A DNA stretch of 64,000 nt from DASQYE01 sp035940775 (lineage in GTDB: Bacteria; Acidobacteriota; Blastocatellia; Pyrinomonadales; Pyrinomonadaceae), in the NCBI GenBank assembly GCA_035940775.1, contig DASZEN010000008.1, positions 62,001 to 126,000 on the forward strand, written 5' to 3'. The position numbers were made by a program, and so were the translations under genes. The notes beneath the pieces were generated by a model. That model searched no databases. It had not been told where the DNA came from and worked only from the letters and a program-made list of their open reading frames with translations. Below, piece after piece: positions 43,226 through 51,947 of this stretch; position 1 is the first letter of the stretch; the number at the start of each line of letters is the position of its first letter.

Positions 43226-43720
43226 TTAATCCAGTTCGTCAATCTGTAGCCCGATGGGCTCCGCGCCCGCTCCCTTCACGCCGTCTATGACGCGCGCCAC
43301 CGCGCCGTAAGAGATGGCGCGCGGAGCTTTGATGAAGACCGTCCTGACGATTCTCTCATCCTCGCGAAGCCCGGAGAGGTTCCCCACGTCATCGATGTAG
43401 GTGTGCGCCTCTTTTCGCTCCTCGAAGACCTTCGCGAGCGCCGCGCCGAGTTTGCTCGTATCGTCGACTGAGCCCATATCCTCGTTGAGCCGGTTCAGCC
43501 TCAGCCGCAAATCTTTATCTATCGTCACGACCAGTGTCAGCGGATTGGGCGGCGGCGGATTCACGGCGGGCGGTTCCGGAATCATCGCCCGGAAGCGGCT
43601 CGGTTTGTGCGGCGTAACCACCATGAAGATAATCAGCAGCACCAGCAGGACATCGATCAACGGCGTCACGTTGATGCTCGGCGAAATCTTTTGCTCCCGG
43701 CTCAAGGCGTAATCCGACAT
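43226..43720 (-). CDS. ExbD/TolR-family energy-transduction protein
   Basis: A 164-residue bitopic protein. ATG 43720 is preceded by AGGAGGAG at good spacing; a more upstream ATG (43741) overlaps that ribosome site and is unlikely. The membrane helix (SINVTPLIDVLLVLLIIFMV, about 16-37) contains the Asp of the VTPLIDV motif needed for proton-driven work. The periplasmic domain ends LQIDELD. ExbD normally works with ExbB and TonB; neither is adjacent, so this stands alone or pairs with genes elsewhere. With a TonB-dependent receptor in the window, a link to uptake is possible. Confidence 0.88.
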   Translation of the reverse strand: MSDYALSREQKISPSINVTPLIDVLLVLLIIFMVVTPHKPSRFRAMIPEPPAVNPPPPNPLTLVVTIDKDLRLRLNRLNEDMGSVDDTSKLGAALAKVFEERKEAHTYIDDVGNLSGLREDERIVRTVFIKAPRAISYGAVARVIDGVKGAGAEPIGLQIDELD

Positions 43721-44103
43721 GGCTTTGATACTCCTCCTCATCCCCGTCTCTTCATTAACCCGTCAGAAACGGACGGGAGCGGGCCCGCGCCGAAACGGTT
43801 GCCATCCTCGCGGCTGATTTTCCGGCTGACTTTTGCTCGCGCCCGGATTATGCGACGTACGATCATTTAGACACCGCGACCGCGCCCTATGTTCCGCTTG
43901 CAAGGCAACTTTCATCCGCGATGCGCGAGCGCGCTCGCCCTGTGCGCTTCGGTCATCGTCCAGAGGCGGACACGGACGGCGTCGTGGCAATTTGCGTTTG
44001 CGCAAGTTAATATAAGGAGCGTCCGCTCGCACAGGAAGAATTGGTACTGCACGGGCAGGCAGAGCCGGGTTCCCGAATAATCGCGGAGGCGTATAGATAA
44101 GAG
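43721..44103. other. Divergent intergenic region
   Basis: About 380 bases between the exbD-like gene (minus) and the DUF4097 gene (plus). Frames on both strands here lack ribosome sites and have Arg/Ala-rich composition typical of random GC-rich sequence. No clear promoter pair was found. Confidence 0.3.
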
Positions 44104-45249
44104 ATGGCGGAGCAATGCGGAGCTTGCGGCGCGGAGCTTTTACCGGGGCAGCGATTCTGTCGCCGGTGCGGTGCGCCCGTCGCTCAATCTTCATCCGAAG
44201 AACTCCCGACCAGGGTTTTTCATCCCGAAGCGACGCCGAAGGCTCCGGCCATGACCGCGCCGATTTCCGGCAGCCCCGTGACGGATCAGGTCTACAGACA
44301 GCCGACCGCCTATGCGCCGCCCGCGCCGCCACAAAGCGCGCCCCCGTCACCTCCTTCAAGCTCTTCGCGGAGACGATTTCTGCCGCTCATACTGATCCTC
44401 TGCGCGGGCGGGATTCTCCTGGGGGCACTTATCTTCGCGCTCCTGCCGCGCCACGTTGTGACCGTAAGCGATGCGCCCACACCTTCCGCGCCACAGCCTG
44501 CGACCAAACCGGCGGCCAGGCGTCCGGCGCGGCCCGCTGCGGCCGGAGTAATGAGCGAAGAGGGCGCGTCCGTCACAGACGATAAGACGGTCATTACCAG
44601 AACCTACCCGCTCGGCGATAATGCGAGCGTCTCGCTGACGAACATAACCGGCGACATCTCTATAGAAGGATGGGAACAGCCCGAGGCTGAAGTGAAGGTG
44701 ATTAAAGAGGGCGGGTCGGAGACGGATCGAGAGGCCGTCGAAGTACGATTGGACAGCGCCAGCGACCTGCTCTCGCTCGTAACGTCGCCGACGCGCAGCG
44801 GCCCCGTAGAGGTTCACTACGCGCTCAAGCTGCCGCGTCGCGTCCGCCAGCTCGACATCAAATCCGCCGATTCCAGGGTCGAGTTGTCGAAGCTCACGGG
44901 CGCGATAACCATCTCGCTGCAAGGCTCCTCCATAGAGCTTGAGGAGGTGAGCGGCACGATCCGCTCCAAGATCGTCAAAGGCGACACCAAAGCCACCTTA
45001 CAAAAGGGTGGCCCCGGCGGGCCGCAGGAGTTTGCGAGCGTCAGCGGCGACATAGAGCTGCGATTAGAGGCGGACATCAATGCGGACATCCGTGCCGAGA
45101 CCATCGACGGCGAGATAGACATAGACGACGACCTCGACCTGAAGGTGGAAAAGCAGCGGGTGGGCCAATCCGCTTCGGGGCGCGTCGGCAGCGGCGGCGT
45201 GACCATAAATATCAAGACCGTCAGCGGAGATATAAAAATCTCCAGGTGA
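44104..45249 (+). CDS. Zinc-ribbon membrane protein with DUF4097 beta-helix domain
   Basis: A 381-residue protein. A complete four-Cys ribbon (Cys5, Cys8, Cys19, Cys22; CGAC and FCRRCG) opens the protein. A Pro/Ser-rich linker leads to one membrane span (about 92-113). The external part (about 160-381) is a DUF4097-type repetitive beta structure (VSLTNITGDISIEGW, ITISLQGSSIELEEVSGTI, TVSGDIKIS), which often sits with stress-response sigma/anti-sigma systems. The architecture parallels the proteins at 28664 and 42615: cytoplasmic ribbon, low-complexity linker, membrane span, outer domain. Function is unknown; sensing of envelope state is a reasonable guess. Confidence 0.82.
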   Translation: MAEQCGACGAELLPGQRFCRRCGAPVAQSSSEELPTRVFHPEATPKAPAMTAPISGSPVTDQVYRQPTAYAPPAPPQSAPPSPPSSSSRRRFLPLILILCAGGILLGALIFALLPRHVVTVSDAPTPSAPQPATKPAARRPARPAAAGVMSEEGASVTDDKTVITRTYPLGDNASVSLTNITGDISIEGWEQPEAEVKVIKEGGSETDREAVEVRLDSASDLLSLVTSPTRSGPVEVHYALKLPRRVRQLDIKSADSRVELSKLTGAITISLQGSSIELEEVSGTIRSKIVKGDTKATLQKGGPGGPQEFASVSGDIELRLEADINADIRAETIDGEIDIDDDLDLKVEKQRVGQSASGRVGSGGVTINIKTVSGDIKISR

Positions 45250-45282
45250 ATGGCCGCAAGAGTTAAAGGCACGCGTCAATTC

Positions 45283-47103
45283 TCATCCCTGCGGATTTGT
45301 CTCCCGGTCATCCGGGAATATCTCATAATCCAGCTCTAAAAATCTGATCCCGAAAATCCACATCTCGTGGCGCGCCAGTACCCTTACCCGCCCGGTCGAG
45401 CTATCAATCTTGAACGGAGCGCCTTTCATATCCGCCGACCAGACCGTGATCGTCTCGTTCACGGGTAAGCGAACGGGCAGGAGACGATTGGCGAAGTAGA
45501 CGCCCTGATCGCCGCCCGGACATACGCGCGGCTGTGTGGATAGAGTGACGCCGCGCCCGCGCAGGCGCTCGCCCACCGAGCCCATGTGAAGAATGCTTGA
45601 GACATTTCCTCCGGGCAGGGGGAAGGCGATGTTCATGTAGGTGTTGCCCTCGATCGAATGCGTCGCGTAGGCGGCGACATACATGGCCCTGTCCGTCCCC
45701 TCGTAGGTACGCACCCACGCGCGGACGCCTTCGCGCCCGTCCAAAGAATCCTCTATGGGCAGGATGCGGCTCTCGATTCTGTCTTCCAACTGCTCGGTGG
45801 CGACCGGCAAACGCATCTGGCCCATCCACGTTCCAAGTCCGTGAGCGATGCGCCCCCCGAGGCGAAAGCCGCGTTGCCAGCGCGGCCTGACGAGCAGGCG
45901 GTAACGCCCCGTCTGCTCGTAGAAGGCGCGCACTTCCCTGTCAATCGAGTCCGGGTCGAAGTCTGCGCGCCGGTACTTCTCAAGATCGTCTACGAGACCG
46001 CGCGGGACTGCCCTGGAGGTGGAGACGGCCCTGATCCGCTCGAAGTATTTCGGGCCCGTGTATCTGAGACCGGAAAGCCTGCTGAACGGCACGCCCGGCG
46101 GGAGCGTGCGCGCACGTGGACGCACAAAGCTCCAGGCGATGAGCCCGCATAAAGAGAAACCCAGGGCGTTGGCGACCCCGTGCAACATCGCCATCTGCGG
46201 AATATTGATTATCAACCGCCCGGCAACGATACTGTAAGCGTAGAGGCAGGCGAGCACCATCGCCAGCGACGACGAGGCCGATGACATTATGAGTAGAAGC
46301 TGCGCTCCGCTGCGAGACGACAGCAGAGGTACGACGCGCCAGACAACCAGCGCCGCCAGCAGTAGAAGGCCCAAAGCGATGACGACCGCGCCCGCCAGCG
46401 CCAGCCCCGGCGAGAACGTAATCCCAAAGGCCACAAGCGGCGTCCCCGCCACAACGGCGATGCAGATCACTCTCGATACGCGTTTGGCTCTCGCATCCGA
46501 ATCATCCAGCATCCGTCCCGCCAATCCCGCCAGAACGGGCGCGGCAAAGCCTGCGTAATGGAAATGTATGGCCGTCAGCAATACGATGGTGTCGCCAAAG
46601 CCGAGCGGCTGCAAACCATACCTTGAGACGACGAACCAGCCGCCGCCCACCGCCAGATAAATCAATCCCGCATCGATGGCTACTTCCTCGGCGCGCGTCG
46701 CGCCTCTCGGCATAAAACGGACGAGCCCGTATAAAGCGACCAGGGTTGTGACGATCAACCAGCCGCAAGCCAGCAGCGCGGCCGCGACGCCCTGCTCGAA
46801 GAAGTATGAACAGATGACAAAGAGCGCGCCCGCTGGCTGAGCGATCAACGCCAGCCTATAGAACGCAGAGTGAAGCCCATGCCGATTCGGAGTCGCTACC
46901 AGCGATAGACCCAGAGGGACGATGACGAGCACGCCGAGCAGGAACAGCCCCTTGATGATGCGTAGATCGAAGGGGTCTTGCGACGGGACAAACAGCAGCG
47001 CGAGCCACAGGAGCGCGCCCGCCAGAGCGCACGACTGGGCCCACTGCGGGCCCGCCATGAACGCGGCCCGTCGCCCGTCAGCAGAGTTTTGCCTTTGCGA
47101 CAT
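45283..47103 (-). CDS. YndJ-like polytopic membrane protein with soluble C-terminal domain
   Basis: About 606 residues. The N-terminal half (about 20-330) has nine to ten membrane spans and YndJ-family hallmarks (TAIHFHYAGFAAP, IPQMAMLHGVANALGFSLCG). The C-terminal 270 residues are soluble (YFERIRAVSTSRAVP, THSIEGNTYMNIAFPLPGG, WIFGIRFLELDYEIFPD) and look like a lipid- or ligand-binding beta fold. I do not recognise a function; YndJ is annotated only as a putative transporter. ATG 47103 is used; ATG 47118 and TTG 47130 are in-frame alternatives, none with a good ribosome site. It is divergent from the gamma-glutamyltransferase gene. Confidence 0.72.
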   Translation of the reverse strand: MSQRQNSADGRRAAFMAGPQWAQSCALAGALLWLALLFVPSQDPFDLRIIKGLFLLGVLVIVPLGLSLVATPNRHGLHSAFYRLALIAQPAGALFVICSYFFEQGVAAALLACGWLIVTTLVALYGLVRFMPRGATRAEEVAIDAGLIYLAVGGGWFVVSRYGLQPLGFGDTIVLLTAIHFHYAGFAAPVLAGLAGRMLDDSDARAKRVSRVICIAVVAGTPLVAFGITFSPGLALAGAVVIALGLLLLAALVVWRVVPLLSSRSGAQLLLIMSSASSSLAMVLACLYAYSIVAGRLIINIPQMAMLHGVANALGFSLCGLIAWSFVRPRARTLPPGVPFSRLSGLRYTGPKYFERIRAVSTSRAVPRGLVDDLEKYRRADFDPDSIDREVRAFYEQTGRYRLLVRPRWQRGFRLGGRIAHGLGTWMGQMRLPVATEQLEDRIESRILPIEDSLDGREGVRAWVRTYEGTDRAMYVAAYATHSIEGNTYMNIAFPLPGGNVSSILHMGSVGERLRGRGVTLSTQPRVCPGGDQGVYFANRLLPVRLPVNETITVWSADMKGAPFKIDSSTGRVRVLARHEMWIFGIRFLELDYEIFPDDRETNPQG

Positions 47104-47329
47104 GATGCGACCATCCATACGGGGGAACAAGCTAAAGTTTGCCGACTGCGAGCACGCGCTCCTCTGTTTCGCTTAAGCATCATCCTCGTCAGTACGAGCG
47201 CCGGGCCATCAACGCGGGCGCGATGCTGACTGGAACATCTCCGGCGACGGAACATCTTATGCTACATCGCTTCGGGTTGCTTGTTGTATTATCGCTCGAC
47301 TTCATTCTCAGTGGATAGCGAGAGCACTC

Positions 47330-49111
47330 ATGTCGAATCGCTGGAAACGTATCCTCGTGCCGGTATTGCTGACGCTGGCGCTCCTTATCGCCCCGACCGC
47401 GCCTTTCAGGGGAGAGGCCGGGATTTTGGCGGCCGTCGCAGCTTCGCGCGATCCTGTTCGCGCGCCCCACGGGATGATTGCGACCACCAACCGCATCGCT
47501 TCGGAGATCGGGGTTGAAATCCTGAAGCGCGGCGGAAACGCCGTCGATGCATCGATTGCAGTGGCGTTCGCCCTCGCCGCCGTCTTTCCGGTGGACGGCA
47601 ATCTGGGCGGCGGCGGATTCATGTTGATACGCCTTAGCGACGGACGCACCACCGCAATCGACTATCGTGAGACTGCGCCGCTCGCTTCGACGCGCGATAT
47701 GTATTTGGATTCAGGCGGCAACCTGATTCGCGGCGAGGGCTCTTCGACGGTCGGCTATCGCGCCGCAGGCGTTCCCGGCACTGTGGCCGGGATGGCGCTG
47801 GCTCTGCGTAAGTACGGATCCGGGAGACTGACCTGGGCCAACCTGATAGAGCCCGCGCGCGCGCTCGCGTCCACAGGTTTCCCCGTCAGTCACCTGCTTG
47901 AGCGTTCGCTCAGATCAAGCACAAAGCTCGGTCTCTACGCGGATAGCCGCCGCATCTTTCAGAACGATGGAAAGTTTTATGCGGAGGGCGACACGTTGCG
48001 CCAGCCCGAGCTTGCGGCGACGCTCCGGCGCTTGCAGCGGCGCGGTCCGCGCGAGTTCTACGAGGGAAGAACAGCGCGCCTCATCGCCGCCGATATGCGG
48101 AGAAACGGCGGGCTCATCACGCTCGAAGACCTGCGCCGCTATACGGCCAAAGAGCGCACGCCGCTCGGCGGCACATATCGCGGCTTTCAAATCATATCGA
48201 TGCCGCCGCCATCCTCCGGCGGAGCCGTCCTGATCGAGATGCTCAACATGCTCGAAGGCTATGACGTGGGCGGCATGGGGTGGAACTCGTCCGCGAGCCT
48301 GCATCTCCTGACGGAGGTGATGCGACGCGCGTTTGCGGATCGGGCCGAATACATGGGAGACACGGATTTCGTCGGCGTGCCGATCCAGGGGCTGATCGAG
48401 AAAAGTTATGCGGCGCGGCTGCGCGAGACGATCGATATGGAGCGCGCCTCGAAGAGCACGGAGATACGCGCCGGAAGCCCTACACTTACAGAGCCATCGG
48501 AAACCACCCACTTCACCGTGATAGACGCGGCCGGAAACGTCGTCGCCAACACCTACACGCTGAACGACGATTACGGCTCCGGGGTTACGGCGCGCGGAAC
48601 CGGCGTACTGCTCAACAACGAGATGGATGATTTTACGTCCAAGGCGGGTGTGCCCAATGAGTTCGGCTTGATTCAGAGCGAGCGTAACTCCATCGTGCCC
48701 GGCAAGCGTCCCCTGTCGGCGATGACGCCGACCTTCGTTCTGCGTCGGGACGGAACGCTGTGGTTCGCCCTGGGCTCGCCCGGCGGGCCGCGCATCATAA
48801 ATGCAGTGCTTCAGGTGATCGTCAACATCATAGACCACCGCATGAACCTACAGCAGGCCGTGGACGCGCCGCGCATCCATCATCAATGGCTGCCGGACGA
48901 ACTCTACTACGAGCCGTACGGGCTCTCCGCCGACACCGAGCGTGCGCTTCGGTCGCGCGGCCATCTCCTTACCTTGCGCCCCGAATACAAGGGGCCGACC
49001 CGTCAGGCGTTCATGGGCGATGTGCAGGGCGTGATGATCGAAGAAAGGAGCGGAGTGCGCCTCGGCGCAAGCGACCCGCGCCGCAGCGATGGCTTACCGG
49101 CTGGCTACTAG
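47330..49111 (+). CDS. ggt: Gamma-glutamyltransferase
   Basis: Periplasmic Ntn-hydrolase of 593 residues that cleaves glutathione and other gamma-glutamyl compounds. The signal peptide covers about residues 1-30. The precursor self-cleaves before the nucleophile Thr393 in ETTHFTVIDAAGN, giving large and small subunits. Other conserved parts are RGGNAVDA, GNLGGGGFML, the MPPPSSGG segment and GSPGGPRI (oxyanion/substrate loop). All key residues are intact and the length is normal. It is a single gene in the plus direction, separate from the AAA+ gene that follows after a promoter. Confidence 0.95.
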   Translation: MSNRWKRILVPVLLTLALLIAPTAPFRGEAGILAAVAASRDPVRAPHGMIATTNRIASEIGVEILKRGGNAVDASIAVAFALAAVFPVDGNLGGGGFMLIRLSDGRTTAIDYRETAPLASTRDMYLDSGGNLIRGEGSSTVGYRAAGVPGTVAGMALALRKYGSGRLTWANLIEPARALASTGFPVSHLLERSLRSSTKLGLYADSRRIFQNDGKFYAEGDTLRQPELAATLRRLQRRGPREFYEGRTARLIAADMRRNGGLITLEDLRRYTAKERTPLGGTYRGFQIISMPPPSSGGAVLIEMLNMLEGYDVGGMGWNSSASLHLLTEVMRRAFADRAEYMGDTDFVGVPIQGLIEKSYAARLRETIDMERASKSTEIRAGSPTLTEPSETTHFTVIDAAGNVVANTYTLNDDYGSGVTARGTGVLLNNEMDDFTSKAGVPNEFGLIQSERNSIVPGKRPLSAMTPTFVLRRDGTLWFALGSPGGPRIINAVLQVIVNIIDHRMNLQQAVDAPRIHHQWLPDELYYEPYGLSADTERALRSRGHLLTLRPEYKGPTRQAFMGDVQGVMIEERSGVRLGASDPRRSDGLPAGY

Positions 49112-49220
49112 CGCGCCCGTGCACTTAAATGAACGGCTCATGCGATAGCTTCGCTCAAAGACCTCTTCACGTCCCCGCTTTGAGACAACGCATGGCGGAG
49201 GGCGCGGCACTGAATTTTTG

Positions 49221-49249
49221 TTGACACCTGCGGAAAACCATTTTATTGT
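49221..49249 (+). promoter_or_regulatory. Strong sigma70-like promoter for the AAA+ gene
   Basis: TTGACA (49221-49226), a 17-base spacer and TATTGT (49244-49249). The predicted start near 49256 leaves a leader of about 245 bases before the AAA+ gene. Confidence 0.75.
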
Positions 49250-49255
49250 TTGAGA

Positions 49256-49502
49256 GCATCGCAGGGCAGTCAAGGGTGAACATTATGCTTATAACCACTC
49301 GTCCCACTTTCAGTTAAATACCTACGGTCACGTCAGCGTGGCCGCTCCCTCTTGGTTCAACCAAAATATCTTTACCAGAGAGCGTTGAGGTTTTTAGCGT
49401 CGAGCTTTGCGGCTTCGACGCCGATCCGGCCCGTAAATCCAGGGCCTTAGAAAGTTGTGCGCGCGCCGGTCGCAAGGTTTTAACCGGCGCTCCGAACGGA
49501 AT
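49256..49502 (+). promoter_or_regulatory. Long structured 5' leader of the AAA+ gene
   Basis: The leader holds a series of stem-loops: GGTCACG/CGTGGCC (49326-49343), TTGG/CCAA (about 49352-49364), GCGTCGAGC/GCTTCGACGC (49397-49421) and an 8-bp perfect GCGCCGGT/ACCGGCGC (49463-49490) ending 12 bases before the start codon. A 10-codon frame with a ribosome site (49285-49317) precedes them. The set suggests regulation in the leader; no known riboswitch was recognised. Confidence 0.5.
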
Positions 49503-50732
49503 ATGAGTTGGAACAATTTTATCGGCGAGGCTTTTAACCATTCGTCTGACTATATCTCGTACTACGTCAGCCGGAGGCTGGCCGAGCTGTATCCGGAAAA
49601 GGCTGTCGTCGAAGGCAGCACCAGTTCTTTTGATCTGGAGGCATACGTCCGCGCCGGGCATTGCTCTATCGTCGGGGAGGCGGCGATCCACACGCAGTTT
49701 GCGACCGATTGGGAGGGGCCTGATAAGAAGCTCTCGCGGGAGGCTGAGAACGGTTGGCTCAACGTGCTCTGGAAAAACGAGCTGCTCGATCTGGTATTAA
49801 TGACCTATTCGGATGACGGATACAGGACGCGCCACTACTGGATCATGGCCGACTCGCGCGCCGTCGCGGAGAGTTTCTTCCACGCCGTCTGCGACTGGAA
49901 TACTCAGGTGCGCGGCGAGATTCTGATTTACGACGGGGGCTATTGGGGTAAGAGCGAAGAGCTTTTTCGGGAGATCAAAGGGGCGACCTTCGATAATCTG
50001 ATCCTGCCGGACGCGCTCAAGGGGGAGATCAGGAACGACCTCGCGCAGTTTTTCGACTCGCGCGCCGTTTATGAAAGATACGGCATCCCCTGGAAGAGAG
50101 GCATTCTCTTCATAGGCCCGCCGGGAAACGGGAAAACACATACGGTCAAGGCGCTGATTAATTCATCCGGCGTGCCCTGCCTCTATGTTAAGAGCTTCAA
50201 ATCACAGTACGACACAGACCAGGACAACATGCGCGACGTTTTCGCCCGCGCACGGCAGAGCACTCCATGTATACTCGTGCTCGAAGACCTCGACTCGATG
50301 ATCGATGCGAAGAATCGTTCCTTTCTTCTTAACGAGCTGGATGGCTTTGCCGCCAATACGGGCGTCGTCGTGCTCGCCACGACCAACCACCCGGAGCGCC
50401 TTGACCCGGCCATTCTCGACCGGCCCAGCCGTTTCGACCGCAAATATTATTTCGAGCTGCCTGCGCCACCTGAGCGCCGCCGCTACATCTGCGCCTGGAA
50501 TGACGCCCTCGAAGACGAGATGCGTATGTCCGATGCGGCTGTTACCGAGACGATCGAGCGCACGGAAGGATTCTCCTTCGCATATATGAAGGAGCTGTTT
50601 CTCTCATCCATGATGCAATGGATAGCCTCGCCGCAACGTGGCCGCATGGACGGGCTGGTCGTCGAGCGCGCCGAGCTATTGAAACAGCAGATGAGCAGCG
50701 CGAAGAAAAAGAAAGAGAGTTCTGAAGGCTGA
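49503..50732 (+). CDS. BCS1-like AAA+ ATPase
   Basis: A 409-residue ATPase. ATG 49503 is chosen because the upstream in-frame part lies inside the final leader hairpin. The N-terminal 200 residues (SWNNFIGEAFNHSSDYISYY onward) form an unknown domain that probably determines the target. The AAA+ core has Walker A GPPGNGKT (205-212), Walker B LVLEDLD (Glu261-Asp262), sensor 1 ATTNHPERLDPAI and an RPSRFD arginine-finger region. These are closest in form to the BCS1 group, which moves folded proteins across or within membranes in mitochondria. The C-terminal tail is Lys-rich. No membrane span is seen. The bacterial role is unknown. Confidence 0.85.
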   Translation: MSWNNFIGEAFNHSSDYISYYVSRRLAELYPEKAVVEGSTSSFDLEAYVRAGHCSIVGEAAIHTQFATDWEGPDKKLSREAENGWLNVLWKNELLDLVLMTYSDDGYRTRHYWIMADSRAVAESFFHAVCDWNTQVRGEILIYDGGYWGKSEELFREIKGATFDNLILPDALKGEIRNDLAQFFDSRAVYERYGIPWKRGILFIGPPGNGKTHTVKALINSSGVPCLYVKSFKSQYDTDQDNMRDVFARARQSTPCILVLEDLDSMIDAKNRSFLLNELDGFAANTGVVVLATTNHPERLDPAILDRPSRFDRKYYFELPAPPERRRYICAWNDALEDEMRMSDAAVTETIERTEGFSFAYMKELFLSSMMQWIASPQRGRMDGLVVERAELLKQQMSSAKKKKESSEG

Positions 50733-50765
50733 TGCCGAAATGATTTTATGTAGATGCTGTCACGC

Positions 50766-51947
50766 TCAGCCGCCCGTCCCCGTATTCAAACCGTATCGCC
50801 GCACTTCGTCCAGGGCTTCGACGAGTCGTTCGAGGTCGGCCTCGTTATTGAAGAAGTGCGTGGCGACGCGAAAGCCCCGCGGCTTCTCCGTGACGGCGAT
50901 GCCGCGCCGCGCGAGCTGTGCGACGACGCGCTTCGGTCTTTCGGCCAGCACGAGCGTTTCGCCTGATCGCATACTCTCATCCTGCAAAGGCGACAGCACT
51001 TTCCAAGCGGACTCCGAGAGCCTCCGTGTCAGGTAGCGGTTAAGCGAGAGCACGCGCTCTTCTACGTTACGGGGGCCGATTTCCATTAGCTGCTCAAGGC
51101 TTGCGCCGAGCGCGAAGATACCCGCGAAATGCGGGCAGCCATGCTCGGCACGCGCCGCTGCATCCCGGCGGATGACGTACGAACGGTTGTACATCATGAA
51201 AGGATTTTCGACGCTCAGCCAGCCGATCCGGCGTGGCTCTGTGCGTGCCAGCAGTTCCCGGCTCAAATAGACGAAACCTGAGCCGTAGCCCGCGAGCAGC
51301 CACTTGTGGCCCGTCGCGCACAGCGCATCTATGCGCATCCGTCGCACGTCAAGCTGAAAAGCTCCCGCCGATTGGCTCGCGTTGACGACCAGCTTGTGAC
51401 CGTCTTTGCAGCCTCCAAGCTCTTCCAGACGGGCGCGAAAGCCGTTGGAGTACTGCACGTGGCTGACGGAGATGATTCCCGTCCGCTCCGTCATCGCGCG
51501 CCGCACGTCCCCGACGCGAAGCACGCCGCCACCATCAACACCGCCGCCTGCGCTCGTCTCGATTGAATTGACGGGCACGCGCGCGTGCAGCCACGGGATC
51601 GTCGAGACGGGAAACTCAAGGTCGCAGGAGATAACCTCGCCGCCGCTGCCGCCGAGCGCGTCCACGATCAGATTCATGCCGGAGGACGTGTTTGTAGTGA
51701 AGGCGATCTCTTCCGGGTCGGCGTTGATGTAATCGGCGATGCGCTTCCTGATAAGCTCGCGCCGCGCGAGCCACACGTCCCAGCGCGCGTCGCCCTCTTC
51801 CATCATCTCCCTGTAAAAGCGCGACGCGCTCTCCATGACCGCGCGCGAGACGGGGCCGCCAGCCGCGCTGTTCAGGTAAACCATGCGCTCCGTCACGGGA
51901 AAGTCGTGCCGGACGAGTTCCCAATCAATTGCCTCATGGTCAGCCAA
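50766..51947 (-). CDS. Class V aminotransferase-fold PLP enzyme (cysteine desulfurase/epimerase-like)
   Basis: A 393-residue PLP enzyme of the NifS/isopenicillin-N-epimerase superfamily. The PLP-binding Lys215 lies in ATGHKWL, and the family segments VYLNSAAGGPVS, FTTNTSSGMNLI and SHVQYSNG are clear. No catalytic Cys loop typical of cysteine desulfurases was noticed, so an aminotransferase or epimerase-like role is as likely. The start is TTG 51947, which directly follows the stop of the phosphofructokinase gene with no gap, so translation is probably coupled. The substrate is unknown; the link to glycolysis may be only positional. Confidence 0.82.
   Translation of the reverse strand: MADHEAIDWELVRHDFPVTERMVYLNSAAGGPVSRAVMESASRFYREMMEEGDARWDVWLARRELIRKRIADYINADPEEIAFTTNTSSGMNLIVDALGGSGGEVISCDLEFPVSTIPWLHARVPVNSIETSAGGGVDGGGVLRVGDVRRAMTERTGIISVSHVQYSNGFRARLEELGGCKDGHKLVVNASQSAGAFQLDVRRMRIDALCATGHKWLLAGYGSGFVYLSRELLARTEPRRIGWLSVENPFMMYNRSYVIRRDAAARAEHGCPHFAGIFALGASLEQLMEIGPRNVEERVLSLNRYLTRRLSESAWKVLSPLQDESMRSGETLVLAERPKRVVAQLARRGIAVTEKPRGFRVATHFFNNEADLERLVEALDEVRRYGLNTGTGG

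Noticed and set aside
43763..44359. 198-codon minus-strand frame between exbD-like and DUF4097 genes
   Set aside because: Overlaps the start of the DUF4097 gene, Arg/Pro/Ala-rich, no ribosome site.
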